The translations under genes and the position numbers were made by a program. The notes below the pieces were generated by a model. The model saw only the letters and a list, made by a program, of their open reading frames with translations, did no database searches and was not told where the DNA came from. From positions 682,001 through 746,000 of the forward strand of contig JANUWF010001701.1 of the NCBI GenBank assembly GCA_026120185.1: 64,000 nucleotides of DNA, given 5' to 3'. Source of the stretch: Voacanga thouarsii (Eukaryota > Streptophyta > Magnoliopsida > Gentianales > Apocynaceae). Below, piece by piece: positions 1-9,493 of the stretch (position 1 is its first letter; each line of letters begins with the position of its first letter).

Positions 1-1
1 A

Positions 2-440
2 TATAATAAGATATATATATATATATACTCGAATAAAGAGTTAGAGGGGGAGCAAAATAAGAAGCAGAGTGGCACGTTCTCAATCTATAGAGGTGTGAGG
101 AAACGAAACTTGGGAAATTGGGTGTGCGAGATTAGAGACCCCAAAAAACAAACCACAATTTGGCTGGGGAGCTTCAATACACCTGAAATGGCAACCGCAA
201 CATATGATGCATCTGCATTTTTTCCTCAAGGGACCCAAGGCTCGATTGAACTTTTCTGACTTGGTGGAGAGGCTTCGTCGACAAGCCAGTTCAAATATTG
301 ATGATATTCGCGTGGCTGCTCAAGAGCCATCTTTACTTCTCAAGAAATTGAAAGACGATCAGCAAGGGGCAGCTGGAGGAAGTTCTAGCATGGCTAGCAT
401 TGCTCCTATCATGGTTGCAGAGTCTAAGTTTTTAGGTTAG
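2..440 (+). pseudogene. DREB-like AP2/ERF transcription factor fragment, frameshifted
   Basis: AP2/ERF proteins are plant DNA-binding transcription factors. From about 86 the plus strand reads an AP2 domain: YRGVRKR, then WVCEIRDPKK, IWLGSF and PEMA. A shift at a run of six T (217-222) moves to a second frame, which continues with LKGPKARLNF, the end of the domain, and a tail (LVERLRRQ, DDIRVAAQE) ending in a stop at 438-440. One extra T explains the break. The conserved Trp expected after KRN is Leu (KRNLGNW). The Val and Cys-Glu-Ile-Arg of the second strand favour the DREB side of the family. The first frame is open to the window edge, so the start is not visible, and it begins in a TA repeat although most genes of this type lack introns. 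This is either a decayed copy or an intact gene with a sequencing error in the T run. Confidence 0.8.
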
Positions 441-986
441 TGCAAGCGGCTGGAAGATGGTCCATCTTCCATAGAAGCTCGAGATCTCCAATGCAATCTC
501 GTGTGGAAGAAATGAACGTCTTTTCCTCTTCCTCAGCAGTCAGCCGCATTCTTGGGAAATAATATGACTTCCTACTCGGATGCCGTGTTTTGAAACCCCA
601 AAATATTTAAATGTTTATTTGTGAATCTGGATAGTCCACCTCAATCAATTCCCAAAAACTGCAGCAATCCACAATTACTTATAAATATTGTTATTTCTAC
701 CTCATAAAGAATCTTCTATTACTAATCTAAAAAATATTCCCAAGTAACATACCCAAAGTATAAACATCTACAACAAAATTTGTTATTCAAACCAATAGCA
801 CTTAATCCTAAATCCATACCTAATCATCTCACCTAAGAGGAAATCCAAACCCCCAATGCTGATGTGTCACACAAACATTGGCCAATTAACCTAGTGAAGT
901 TGATGTGTCAAACCCTAAAGACTTTACCCATCAGCTTTACTACTTATTAATTTAACTTTCAACACACGTGCGTGCACACATATGCT

Positions 987-1021
<35 letters not shown>

Positions 1022-2142
1022 ATGTATATATATATATATATGTATATATTTATATATATCTTGAGGCATACATTAATTTCTATGTGTGGTACAAATTATA
1101 TTGAGAAATCTTGATTTCATGCTTAGCATATTATTTACAATAGGAGATAATTGATATAATTGAAACTATTAAATTAAATTGAGCATTTGTAAAAAATTTG
1201 GAACATGGTTTGGATTCCAAGACATGTTTGAAACTTTAAACATAGATGGCTTAAACACAAACGAAATTAGCCACAATCTAAGTGAAAAATATTAAAGCAA
1301 TAAGATATAAAAAAAAAATTGATAGGAAATTCTCATGTTTTCAAACAATAGTTTTGAAGTTAAGATTTGACACAAGATTAAAGGAAAAATAAAGAAAATT
1401 CAAAACCCAGTCCAGTTTGATTACTAAACAAAATATGTTAGTCACTTTGAATTTTTACAAATTTTGATTTCTACCCAAAATTTTTAAAACGTGTGATTTT
1501 ACTGTTGAACATTTGAAACACCTAAAAAATAACCATTTCGTCAATTGAAACTATTAAGTGCTCACAAAAATTTTACATGACTTCTACATAGCATGTTTTA
1601 TCAGTATTTTTGTCCACTTATAACCCGCATAATGTGGTGTCATGTTTTCCTCTTATTCTTACAAATTAACTTTTGTATACGATAGAAAAAGACTATTACG
1701 ACTTGCACGTCTCTCATTTTTCCTTTTAGTTTTTTTTTTGTGGCAATTCACTTTTCCTTTCAGATTCATTCTTCCTTTCTATAGAGATGCTAAGAAAATT
1801 GTTGTACATTGAGAACTGAATTTGAATTTCTTTACAATCCATCGAGAATTAAATCTGATTTCTTTTTTTTTTTCATCTTTATATCTACATCTTGTTTATT
1901 AAAAGGTGAAATCTATTACTTTTGTTACATGGATAGATTATGTAATCTACTTCTATGAGCATTTAACTATTTAAATTGATAGAATGACCATTTTTAAAAT
2001 ATTTTAAAAATTCAAAAATTTAAAATTACACATTTTAAATTTTAAATTTTAAAGATAAAAATTAAATTTTAAAAAAGTTCAAGAATGGTTAGCATATTTT
2101 GTCATTGATTACTTAGCTGGATGGATAATATTACTCAAGACT
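441..2142. other. AT-rich intergenic DNA
   Basis: I see no coding region here. The stretch is AT-rich with many short A and T runs. Apart from the dinucleotide repeat at 986-1059, nothing in it resembles a known element. Confidence 0.5.
986..1059. repeat. TA/TG/TA compound microsatellite
   Basis: A TA run is followed by about seven TG units and then a longer TA run with scattered TG and T interruptions. Confidence 0.9.
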
Positions 2143-2143
2143 T

Positions 2144-2388
2144 AGTCTTCGACCTCGATTGACAGGATGCAGTGGTGGGAAAGCTATTTCCTATTCTACC
2201 AAAGTCATTGATGGCTCTTGGTCATACATACAACATATTTGGTTTTGTGGGAATTAATGTGAATGCATGTTTGAATAATTTGTCTTGTATTTTCATTCTA
2301 TTGGAGTTAGGCATATCAGATTGAATAACTCATTATTTTATTGTAATACTTGAACTATTATCTTTTTAAAAGTATTAAAAAAGAAAAA
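2144..2388 (+). repeat. Left copy of a dispersed duplicated segment (partner at 59432-59710)
   Basis: It begins AGTCTTCGACCTCGATTGAC and continues through GGTGGGAAAGCT, CCAAAGTCATTGA, CTTGGTCATACATACAA and TTTGAATAATTTGTCTTG to TTATCTTTTTAAAAG. The same ordered blocks occur in the same orientation at 59432-59710. There, about 30 bp are present before CTTGGTCATAC (TTTTTGAAATGTAAGAAATG onward) that are missing here. The two copies flank the whole transposon nest, 57 kb apart. Confidence 0.85.
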
Positions 2389-2771
2389 TTTTTTTTTAAA
2401 GAATCTCCCAAATCCAACTTAAGTTTGAAAGGCATTAGGGATGGATTCTTTAGAAAATTTTATTATTTAATGAAAATTAAAAGAAATGAAAATTAATAAA
2501 GGAATCCATCACAAATCTATTCGAATCCCAAAAAAAAAAATTATTCAATAGAAAATATTAATTATGGAAGTTAAGAAGAAAAATATGATTATTTTTTAAA
2601 TATTGAAATCCATTTTTGCATACTTCAAAATAGAAAGGTGAATATTTAATTTCAAATGGAGGAGGTGTTCTAGGTCAATTAGAAATAATTTGAATAAGTA
2701 GATGCTTAAATGTTTAAGCAAACTTTTAATAAATATATGAACCTAGAAATCATAAGTTAAAAAGTTATAAA
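2389..2771. other. AT-rich spacer before element D
   Basis: No feature is recognised. The DNA has A/T runs and ends at the left target-site copy of element D (ATATC, 2772-2776). Confidence 0.4.
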
Positions 2772-2777
2772 ATATCT

Positions 2778-2942
2778 TTTTACGAAAAATAGTGATAATC
2801 GAAGGAATTAAAACACAAGAAAAATTACAAAACATACAAGATTTACGTGATTCAGTCAATGTGACCTGCATCCACGTGTAAAGAGAGAGATTTCTTATAT
2901 TTTTTTGAAGAATTGTTACAATGAGAGTTAATCTTGCAATTC
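2778..2942 (-). repeat. 3' LTR of element D, truncated (U3 missing)
   Basis: It aligns with 6912-7075: AATAG[TC]GATAA[TG]CGAAGG, then CACAAGAAAAATTA, GAGAGATTTCTTAT and the end AATTGCA. The outer 137 bp of the 5' LTR (7076-7212), including its TATA box, have no counterpart here. The repeat abuts the end of RNase H directly, with no polypurine tract. Confidence 0.8.
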
Positions 2943-2951
2943 CAAAAGGCC

Positions 2952-3257
2952 TCATGCTATGTGAACATTCACCAAGTCCAAACTATGCTTGAACTTCTCT
3001 GCAGGTAATAGTTTTGTCAATATATCTGTTGGGTTATCAGCCGTGGCTATCTTCTCTATGGAGAACAACTTATCTTCTATAATATCTTGAATGAAATTCA
3101 ACTTGACATCAATGTGCTTTGATATTTCATGATAAATTGGATTTTTGGCCAAGTGCAATGCACTTTGATTATCACTATCAATAAGACCATGCAACCATAT
3201 ACCTTCTTTAACCCCTTCTGTTACAAACATACTTTGCTTTAGTTGTAGACAAAGCAA
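2952..3257 (-). pseudogene. Element D RNase H (C-terminal part)
   Basis: The open segment reads the C-terminal half of a copia RNase H: DNQSALHLAKNP, SKHIDVKLNFI, then NPTDILTKLLP. These correspond to the family blocks CDSQSAI, TKHIDVRYHWI and NPADMLTK. RNase H degrades the RNA strand during reverse transcription. The usual TEAEY block would lie just upstream, where the frame is broken near 3260. The remainder is about 100 residues, shorter than the complete domain. Confidence 0.85.
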
Positions 3258-3299
3258 CTGTAGATTGAAGTATTTCTTTCATGTAATAACACATCCATA

Positions 3300-4330
3300 G
3301 AGGGTAAAGATATAACATGTCAAGGATCTTTTTTTAATAAGGTCTACACCATAATCAAAATCTTCATAGCCAACAAGTCCACTAGTAAAACCATTAGTAC
3401 CATAACCTAGACAAACATTAACCGTACCTTTTAAGTATCATACAATCCATTTTACTGCCTCCCAATGAGTTTTATTTGAATTACTCATAAATTTGCCCAC
3501 CACACTCACAACATAAGCCAAATCTAGCCTAGTAAATACTATAGTATACATCAACCTTCCAACAGTACTAGAGTAAGGAACTTTACTCATTAATCCTTCT
3601 TTTTGCTTGTATTAGGTAATGCACTAGTATCAAATTTAAATTGCACAGCCAAAGGAGTACTAACTGGCTTAGAATATTCCATCTAAAAAGATTGCAGTAA
3701 TTTTTCAATGTATTTCTTTTGAAATATATAGAGTAATCCCGCCCTTCTATCTCTCCAAATTAATTTCCATGTCCAAAATCTTCTTAGCTACACCCAACTC
3801 CTTTATCTTAAACTCATTCCTTAGCCAAATCTTTAACCTGTCAATTTCGACCTTGTTCTTCGCTGCAATCAACTATCATCCACATATAGTAACAAATATA
3901 TAAATGAGACATCTAATAACCTTTTAGAGTAAACACAACGATCAAAAGAATTTCGTATGAACTCATGAGAAATCACAAATGCATAAAACATTTTGTACCA
4001 CTGCCGAGGAGACTGTTTCCAACTATATAAGAATTTTTTCAACAAACACACTGAGTTTTCTTTTTCAAAATCAAGAAATTCTTTTGATTGTGACATATAA
4101 ATCTGTTCCTCTAAATTCTATATAAGAATGTAGTTTTCACATCAAATTGCTCTAAATCAAGATAAAAAATACTCACCATAGCTCGAAGAACACGAATAGT
4201 CTTTTGCTTCACAACTGGCGAGAATACTCCATGGTAGTCTGTTTCCTCTTTTTGTGAAAAACCTTTTGCCATAAGCCTACCTTGAACCTAGCTAGTTCAA
4301 CTTTAGGAATACCCTCGTTCTTCTTGAAAA
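3300..4330 (-). pseudogene. Element D reverse transcriptase remnant
   Basis: The minus-strand pieces run RLMAKGFSQKE, YHGVFSPVVK, IRVLRAMV, LEQFDVKTTFL, WKQSPRQWYKMF and LLLYVDDS, in the order of copia reverse transcriptase. The YVDD active-site motif (about 3875-3890) is retained. The pieces lie in different frames with several stops. The longest open part is 3869-4096. The downstream connection to RNase H is only weakly readable. Confidence 0.8.
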
Positions 4331-4567
4331 CCTGTTTGCATCCTACTAGTTTCACTCCTTTTGGTAATGATACTATGTCCCATGTTTTGTTCTTCTAATT
4401 AAGAGACTGCATTTCTTCATTCATAACAATCAACCATTTTTCTGCCTTTTTACACTGTACTGCCTCTTCATCAGAATCAATATTCTCTGCTACTACCAAA
4501 GCATATACAATTGATTAGTATCAATAACATAAACATAATCTGCATACCTTAGAGTATTTTTGATTTC

Positions 4568-5600
4568 TCATCTTTCTCTTCTTGTTGCTATACTTTGTGG
4601 TTCTGATTCCCATACATTCTCAGGTTGTTCTACAGTATTTGTAACTATCCTCTTTAGAGTTTTAGTATCAAACTCCACCTTCTGGTTAGCACCCTGATCT
4701 TTAATACTTGCAAGATCACCAAACTCCTCTCCCTGGCCAAACATAGCAGGCTCATCAAAAGTAACATTTCCACTAATAATAAATTTTAGAATCCTATTTG
4801 TTTTCAGTACACCACAATCTATACCTTTTAACTTCAATGCATATCTAGAAATATGCATTTCATTACCCTAAGCTCTAATTTATCATTATTAACATGAGCA
4901 TATACAGGACAGCCAAAGATACGTAAGCCAAAATAATCAAAGGGAGAACCGAACCATGCCTATTGAGGAGTCTTAAAATCAATTACAGTTGATGGAGATC
5001 TATTCATTAGATAACAGGCAGTGTTAATTACCCAGAATTATTTCAAAAGTTTAGCATTCAATCGCATGTATTGAGCACGATGCAAAGTGTTTGGTTCATA
5101 CGTTTTACGACTTCATTCTGCTGTGGTGTATGTCGTACAGTGTAGTGCCCCACTATACCTTTTTTCTTATAGAATTCATCGAATGGTGCGTTGTGAAATT
5201 CTAACCCATTATCTATTCTATGTGTCTTGACTTTTTCTCCAGTCTATTTTTCAACCATAGTCTTCCAATCCTTTAATCGCCCAAACACCTTATCTTTTCA
5301 TTTCAAAAAATACACCAAAACATTTCTAGAGTAGTGATCAATGAAAGTAATAAAATATTTGCATCAGCCATAAGGCTCAACCAGAGAAGGACTCCAAAAT
5401 TCTAAATGAATATACTCAAGGAAACTCGTAGATGTGTGTTTACTAGAACTAAATTTAACCTTGCACTGCTTACCCATAACATAAGTCTCACAAAATTTTA
5501 GTTTTCTTGTTTCTGCTCCATCTAACAATCCTTGTTTGCTCAATATTGCAATCCATTTCTCACTTATATGACCCAACTGCAATGTCATAATTCTGTACAA
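4568..5600 (-). pseudogene. Element D integrase with zinc-binding N-terminus
   Basis: The N-terminal piece (5364-5600) has LGHISEKWI and a CETYVMGK block, equivalent to the GAG-pre-integrase HHCC region. The core continues at about 5340-4990 with FIDHYSR and RIDNGLEF, carrying two catalytic Asp. The third acidic residue is lost: the block normally reading GVAER is EVVKR here, so the catalytic Glu is Lys. The C-terminal segment 4568-4858 (ISGNVTFDE) is the usual linker before reverse transcriptase. Several stops and frame changes are present. Confidence 0.85.
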
Positions 5601-5781
5601 TCATCATACTGATCTACTGAATGAGAGACTACCATTGTTTCCATCACTGAACTTCCTATGAAGGTGTAAATTCCATGCTGCAATTTACCCTTTATTATTA
5701 TCAGAGCACCTTTTAGAACTTTATTTTGGCCATATGTACCAAAATAGTTATATCCTTATTTATTAAGAGCACCCAAAGAAA

Positions 5782-6018
5782 TTAAATTTTGTCGTAAGTC
5801 AGGAACATAGTAAGCATCAAGCATTCTGACAGATCATCATCTATCTTAATCCGCATAGAACCATTGCCTTTAACACTAAAGTCCTTATCATCACCTAATT
5901 CCGCACTGCCTTTCCATTCCTTAAAGGAAGTGAACAAATTCTTTGAAAATGTCACGTGATAAGATACACCATTGTCCATGACCCAAGTATTTGTAGAACT
6001 TAAAGTACTAATGGTCAA
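5782..6018 (-). pseudogene. Element D aspartic protease remnant
   Basis: WVMDNGVSYHVT matches the copia protease block W-[IV]-x-D-[ST]-G-x-S-x-H, followed by FTSFKEW and the VKGNGSMRIK strand. The catalytic triad reads D-N-G instead of D-S-G or D-T-G, so this copy would probably be inactive. It lies directly downstream of the gag zinc knuckle, as expected. Confidence 0.75.
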
Positions 6019-6099
6019 AACATTATTGCTTGCTCTTCATCAGAACTTTCTTGAACTATAGCTGCACGAGCATTATTATTTGATTCATTCTTTTCGTAT

Positions 6100-6865
6100 T
6101 CCTTTTTTCGCTGTGGGCAATCTTTTCTAATGTGTCCTAATTCTTTACAGTGAAAACACTAAAGTCCACTAGACCTCGATTTGGAACATGACTTATTCCT
6201 CCCTTTACTATTCCTTTCCTTGTTCTTGCCTCTGCTAACAATCAAACCTACATCTGATCCATTTTCATTGGAATTAGAGACCTTTCTCTTCATTTCCTTA
6301 AACGGAACATCCTTCATATCACTAACAGAAATACTGCTCTACCATACAACCTAGTATCGACAAAATTCTCATATGAATTTGGCAAAAAACACAAAAGAAT
6401 AATAGCTTAATCTTCATCATCAATCTTAACCCCAACACCTTGTAAGTCTAGGATTATATGATTAAACTTATCAAGATGATCTTTTACTTGCATATTTTTT
6501 AACATTCGCAAGGTATACAAATGCTTTTTCTGATGTAATCAATTTGTTAAAGATTTCTTCTGAAACTTACTTTCCAACTTTTTCTATAGCCCTATAGCAG
6601 TCGTTTTATCAACTACCACTCTCAAGACTTCTTCAGACAAACTCAACAAAATCGCACTCTGCGCCTTGACTAAAATCTCTATCTTTTCCATTACCTTCAA
6701 TCCTTCCAATAATTTTTCTTCTCTTTCTAATGTTGTTGTACGTCCCTTTAAACCAAAAGAGCTCGTATCTTCACCTTCCATAAAGTGAAATCATTTGGTC
6801 CATCGAATTTAATGATATCAAGCATATAGGACATCATTTTAATTAGCAAACGAAACCCTAGATAC
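6100..6865 (-). pseudogene. Element D gag remnant with CCHC zinc knuckle
   Basis: The N-terminus near 6862 reads IIKFDGPNDFTLWKVKIRALL, a typical copia gag opening. HLDKFNHIILDLQGVGVKI follows at about 6495-6440. The nucleic-acid-binding knuckle CFHCKELGHIRKDC (CX2CX4HX4C) is encoded at about 6112-6160. The reading frame changes several times, for example near 6780 where the open segment 6584-6781 is in a shifted frame. Confidence 0.75.
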
Positions 6866-6911
6866 TTGAATTTGAATAGAAAATTCTAAGTAACTAAGTT
6901 GTGATACCACT

Positions 6912-7212
6912 TGTTATGGAAAATAGCGATAAGCGAAGGAATTAAACCACAAGAAAAATTAAAGAATACACAGGATTTATGTTGTTCGGTCAATATGACC
7001 TACGTCTACAGGTAGTAAGAGAGATTTCTTATTTCTTTTTGGAGAACTATTACAGAAAGGGTTAATTGTGCAATCCCTAAACTACATATTTATAGAAAAA
7101 TACATGCTACCACCGCAAACCTTAAAAAATTTCCTCTTTCAGGTGGTGTTTACAAAATTTCGGGTCGAGTCATTAATTCGAGTTGCGCACAATGAATTTA
7201 AGACAACTAACA
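6912..7212 (-). repeat. 5' LTR of element D (301 bp)
   Basis: On the minus strand it starts TGTTAGTTGTC and ends TTTTCCATAACA, followed by AG and the primer-binding site TGGTATCAC. A TATA box reading CTATAAATATG (minus) lies at about 7083-7093. This is the only full LTR of the element. Confidence 0.85.
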
Positions 7213-7217
7213 ATATC

Positions 7218-8324
7218 TCTATCCTTGACTCCTATGGTAAATCCTTACCCCAAAAGTGACATTTCTTTTCTCTCTCTTTTTATGAAAAATGAAAGTCATA
7301 AATATCTTTTACCTTGAAATGACTTTAGGTATGAAAACTTTTAGAATATGTTATGGGTTGCATTTAGTTCAACAAAATGTTTACAGTTATGAAATTCTTT
7401 TGTTAGAAAGAATCATAGAAAAAGATCAACAAATGAAAATTTTACAAATAATTTAAATTTACATAACTATGTGAAGAAAATTTTATTAGAGAAAATTGTA
7501 GATATTTTGGATTCTTTGCTTGGTTCAAGGAAAGGAGAGAAAAACAAAGAATTGGAATTAAATGATGACGGGTTCATAGAGTTAGAAAAGTCTAATATAT
7601 GGAAGCACTACAAAATTTGGAATAGAATACGGTTTGGGATGGATTACATTATGCCAATCTCTAAAATTGGACCAAAATGCCCTGAAACATCAAGAAATGT
7701 TCGGATGGATATGAATGAGGTCAAAAGGTAGTTGTTAGTCATCAATGACATCTTTGGTTCATGTAGAAAGAGGTAGAGGTAATTATGCAAATGCACTTAG
7801 ACGGGTGCAAGTTGGTGGTAGAATTGATGAATGATCCTCAGGTGTATATTAGCACCTAGAATGTTTGGGAAGATTATGTGCATCGAGTTAAAATTGTGAC
7901 TTAAGGCCAAGTTCTGAACTAACTTGGAAGATGATCGAGAGATGCATGATATAGGTGGACACTTAGTCAAACCTGTACTCTGTGTACACTCAGACAATCG
8001 AATAAAAGATTGATACATGAGTATAACTGACACTTTGACAAAACTATCTTGTTTTCAAGAAGAGTTTACTCTACAACTGAGTTAGAGTCTTTATCTTAAA
8101 AAGATAAAGATAAGTTTTTAAATGATAGGGGAATATTCTCGAGATGTAAAAGATAAACACTAGTAAGTTGACTTTGAATAAGAGTAAGTCTTCTAAATGT
8201 GGCTATTCCAAAGGAGCTCCGTAAATAGCCTGTGAATTCATTTGAAATCATTCATTCAAGCAGAGAAAGAGACCACTTGTGAAGTGAATATCACAAAAGA
8301 ATTTAAAGTAGGTTTTGCAAAGGT
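7218..8324. other. Unassigned DNA between elements D and A
   Basis: An 86-codon open frame at 7471-7731 (plus) starts MKKILLEKIVDILDS, but I recognise no family. A perfect-looking hairpin, CTTTATCTT...AAGATAAAG, lies near 8087-8112. The stretch may belong to an older element interrupted by A, since a related repeat-rich sequence resumes at 58089. I cannot name it. Confidence 0.4.
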
Positions 8325-8688
8325 CTATATTAGGTTGAGAGAACATAATTAGCTATCTTGTGTTTGTGAAAGGACACATCGATAAAGAATTGGATATCTT
8401 AAGGCTGAGAGAACGCAATTGGCTATCTTGAATTTCTAAGAGAACACATTGATATAGAGTTGGCTATCTTGTGTTTCTGAGAGACTCATAAAACACATTG
8501 ATCTAGAGTTAGCTACCTTATATTTTCTGAGAGAATGTAATCATGAGTCAAGAATTGGCTATTATATTTATGAGAGAATGTAATTATCTGTGAAGAGTTG
8601 ACTATCTTGCATTTCTAAGAGAATATATCAGTTAAAAACGCTATCCTGTATTTTTGAGAGAACATATCTTGTATTCCTATGTAGATCA
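8325..8688 (+). repeat. Degenerate minisatellite (TTGGCTATCTTG units)
   Basis: About seven imperfect units of roughly 45-65 bp are built from GAGAGAAC, a variable part, GAGTTGGCTATCTTG and TATTTCT. The array is cut by element A at 8689. On the far side (58089 onward) comparable words, AGAGAGCTTAG and AATTGGCTCTCTTG, continue. Confidence 0.75.
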
Positions 8689-8918
8689 TGTTGGGGTGCC
8701 TTGCATCCCACACCAGGAAATCAAAGAATTCTTCACCAACATTAATGCTTTGTTTAGTACCAAAATCCCACATCAATTATGCAAGAATTCAAGATGCCTA
8801 TTAATGAAAACTTAGTTTGGTTCTTTGAGAACAACACACAACACCAACACAAGAGTTTCAGTACCCTTTGAGGCATTTGATATTTGTAACACTCTTGTTC
8901 TCTATTAGTGATGTTTAG
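8689..8918 (+). repeat. 5' LTR of element A, first part
   Basis: It starts TGTTGGGGTGCCTTGCATCC and matches the first half of the 3' LTR (57600 onward) through AACACACAACACCAACACAA and TATTTGTAACACTCTTG. It stops at the MULE target site GATGTTTAG (8910-8918) and resumes at 39242 with the second copy of those nine bases. The TATA segment at about 8789 reads TATTAATGAAAA where the 3' LTR has TATTTATAAAGG. Confidence 0.93.
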
Positions 8919-9075
8919 GGGGAATTGATAAGAATGGCCCCGAATGGGGCCATTCGTCTTCAACTGGCCGCTGTGCGGAAAATGGTCCTAAAATGGCATC
9001 GACGCATTCGTTGGTAGCGTCCTAATTAAATTAGGACACTCTTCATGATGGTGTCCTAATTAAATTAGGATGCTT
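8919..9075 (+). repeat. Left terminal inverted repeat of the MULE
   Basis: It pairs with 39085-39241. Shared blocks include CCATTCGTCTTCAACT, GTCCTAAAATGG, CGCATTCGTTG (right GCATTCGTTG) and repeated CCTAATTAAATTAGGA palindromes. Beyond about 9075 the two ends diverge, but related GCGTCCTA words continue to about 9235. Confidence 0.9.
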
Positions 9076-9493
9076 TTAGTGAATGAGTCCATTTAACCTG
9101 TATCATCCCTTCGGTGAGTTGAAGATAAAGATCAGGACGCTATCAAACAACGCGTCCTACTATAGAACGCTTTCCAAGGAAGCGTTCTCTTAGTTAGGAT
9201 GCTTTCTACAAGAGCGTACTCTTTTTTTTTTGACGCATTTGTTGATATATAGTTTTGAAGCATATATATTTTTTGAAATCAAATGCATATGATGCATTTT
9301 AGTGATTGTGTTATATGCCCAATTTATCGTCCTTTATGTTATTTAAATTGTTTGTATTAGTAGATGAAATTGTATTAACTTTAAAAAGTATAACAAAAGT
9401 GTGTGTAGTTAATGGATAAATAAAAATGGGATAAAGTCAATTGCGAAATGAATTTTATTATCATTAAATAAATTTTTTATAGTACAATTGAAT
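9076..9493. other. MULE subterminal DNA downstream of mudrA
   Basis: It contains further GCGTCCTA/AGGACGC words to about 9235, then AT-rich DNA that would be the mudrA 3' untranslated region. No gene is seen. Confidence 0.5.

Larger units (their letters stand above)
2777..7212 (-). mobile_element. Ty1/copia retrotransposon D (Tork/Tnt1-like), decayed
   Basis: On the minus strand the order is LTR, primer-binding site, gag with CCHC knuckle, protease, integrase, reverse transcriptase, RNase H and a partial LTR, which is the copia order. Integrase precedes reverse transcriptase. The 5' LTR (6912-7212) has TGTTA...TAACA ends on the minus strand. The primer-binding site TGGTATCAC (plus 6901-6909) lies two bases inside it. 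The pentamer ATATC is present at 2772-2776 and 7213-7217 as the target-site duplication. Every coding block has stops or frameshifts, so the copy is dead. Confidence 0.9.

Noticed and set aside
7471..7731. 86-codon open frame as a gene
   Set aside because: No recognisable family, splice context or conserved motif. It lies in sequence that may belong to an older repeat.
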